Source: Urechis unicinctus (taxonomy: Eukaryota; Annelida; Polychaeta; Xenopneusta; Urechidae). From it: a DNA stretch of 64,000 nucleotides. The notes beneath the pieces were generated by a model, which did no database searches, was not told where the DNA came from, and was given only the letters and a program-made list of their open reading frames with translations. How positions within the stretch are numbered: the stretch's first letter is position 1; each line of letters begins with the position of its first letter. The stretch covers positions 75,529,244 to 75,593,243 of the forward strand of contig CM067344.1 in the NCBI GenBank assembly GCA_034190875.2, in the 5' to 3' direction. The translations under genes and the position numbers were made by a program. Positions 63,026 to 64,000 of this stretch are shown here, in pieces.

Positions 63026-63809
63026 GTGAGTTGGCGATATTTGTCAGTAAGGAGTGTTTTCGTTTTTTCAAACAATGACAGGCATCCGGGCCACTCGGTG
63101 AGGGGTGCTGGTTCCTTCTTGGGGTCCATAGCGCATTTAAGCGCGCTTAATTCCTTCGTGTCGCTTGACCATGAATAACAATGTTAAACAACGCACCTCA
63201 AGAATCTGTTGTGTTTTTGCCAAGGTATGTGCGTGGGTGTAGTCTGGTGTGTCATCAAGGTACGCTCAGCACCGCACTTACCAACCAGTTGTATTGTATT
63301 AATCGGGCGAATCCATTGGTGTGAACTTGAGAGGTGGTTCGACTTCTTATTTAAGATCATAACTTGGTCATAACATGTGTGCGTATCGTCTCCCAGGTGA
63401 CGTGTTGTTGTTGCATGTGCGTCCACCCAATCTCCAAACTCACAACACATACCCGCACCCCTTACCACCCCCACCCACCCTTACACACACACACACATCA
63501 AAATCCAAACTTATCCTCGGCATTTCAAGTATCTTGATTATTGGTTGAGTGCCTGCTCTTATTTGTTACGATGTAAACCGTATGAGTGTTCCCAGAACCA
63601 TTCCCTTGTTTACACGGCGAACCTATTAACTCCAGAGTCGTGTAGCGCCTCTTGTTGTTATTGCATTGTCGAGAATAGGTACTTTTATGTCCCGGCCATC
63701 GTCAGAACCGTATGTCGCTTCATAATGGTGAGTCGAAAATCTAAAGGGTGCCAAGTGATTGCTGCAGCTTCAACAGCTGAACGCGCTTGGTAATGTGCGA
63801 CGTTAGAGC

Positions 63810-64000
63810 GGCATCACTGCATGGTGTGAGGTGAGGGTGGGGTGTGTGTCTGGTACTACCACATGGTGGCAGTGGTACCAGGCAGACCCCACCCCACACC
63901 AGGGTGGGGTGTGCCTGGTACCACGACATGGTGTGAGGTGTGGGTGGGGTCTGCCTGGTACCACTGCATGGTGTGAGGTGAGGGTGGGGTCTGCCTGGTA
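63810..64000. repeat. GC-rich 40-bp minisatellite with inverted section, runs off the window
   Basis: Units of 40 bp contain CTGGTACCACTGCATGGTG and GAGGTGAGGGTGGGGTCTGC. The section 63,872-63,894 is in the opposite orientation and pairs with 63,902-63,924 (23-bp arms, one mismatch, 7-base loop). The array continues past the end of the window, so its length is unknown. Confidence 0.9.

Overview
The window is eukaryotic nuclear DNA from an animal, most likely a marine invertebrate. The evidence is spliced genes with GT-AG introns, long gene-free stretches, (TA)n and (CA)n microsatellites, minisatellites, and DNA-transposon remnants with terminal inverted repeats. The mix of an animal RAB40, a PALB2-like protein and a plant-like GT77 glycosyltransferase fits a lophotrochozoan such as a mollusc. 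That placement is inference; no single marker settles it.

Layout. 1-13,670: AT-rich, no supportable gene, two old dispersed repeats. 13,671-15,169 (+): last exon of a GT77-type Golgi glycosyltransferase. 15,170-43,300: gene-poor and repeat-rich. It holds a 48-bp repeat mosaic (22.7-23.4 kb), a 50-bp minisatellite (25.7-27.1 kb), microsatellites (29.8-30.8 kb), a possible two-exon short transcript on the minus strand (31.0-32.0 kb), and a local duplication complex (24.9-41.9 kb) that includes a recent 3.95-kb tandem duplication. 44,586-48,680 (-): complete six-exon RAB40. 50,212-57,466 (+): PALB2-like gene, its first intron interrupted by a 1,062-bp hAT-like element. 60,002-61,246 (-): intronless 10-TM drug/metabolite-transporter-like gene, convergent with PALB2. 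62,976-63,025 (+): possible first exon of a gene leaving the window. 63.8-64.0 kb: GC-rich 40-bp repeats with a long hairpin.

Gene relations. RAB40 (SOCS-box GTPase, CUL5 ubiquitin ligase adaptor) and the PALB2-like gene (recombination repair) are divergent. A cluster of NRF-1-like and ETS-like motifs near 50.04-50.08 kb could serve both, but their products are not known to act together. The glycosyltransferase and the transporter are separate units. Exon coordinates were derived by hand from splice sites and reading-frame continuity.
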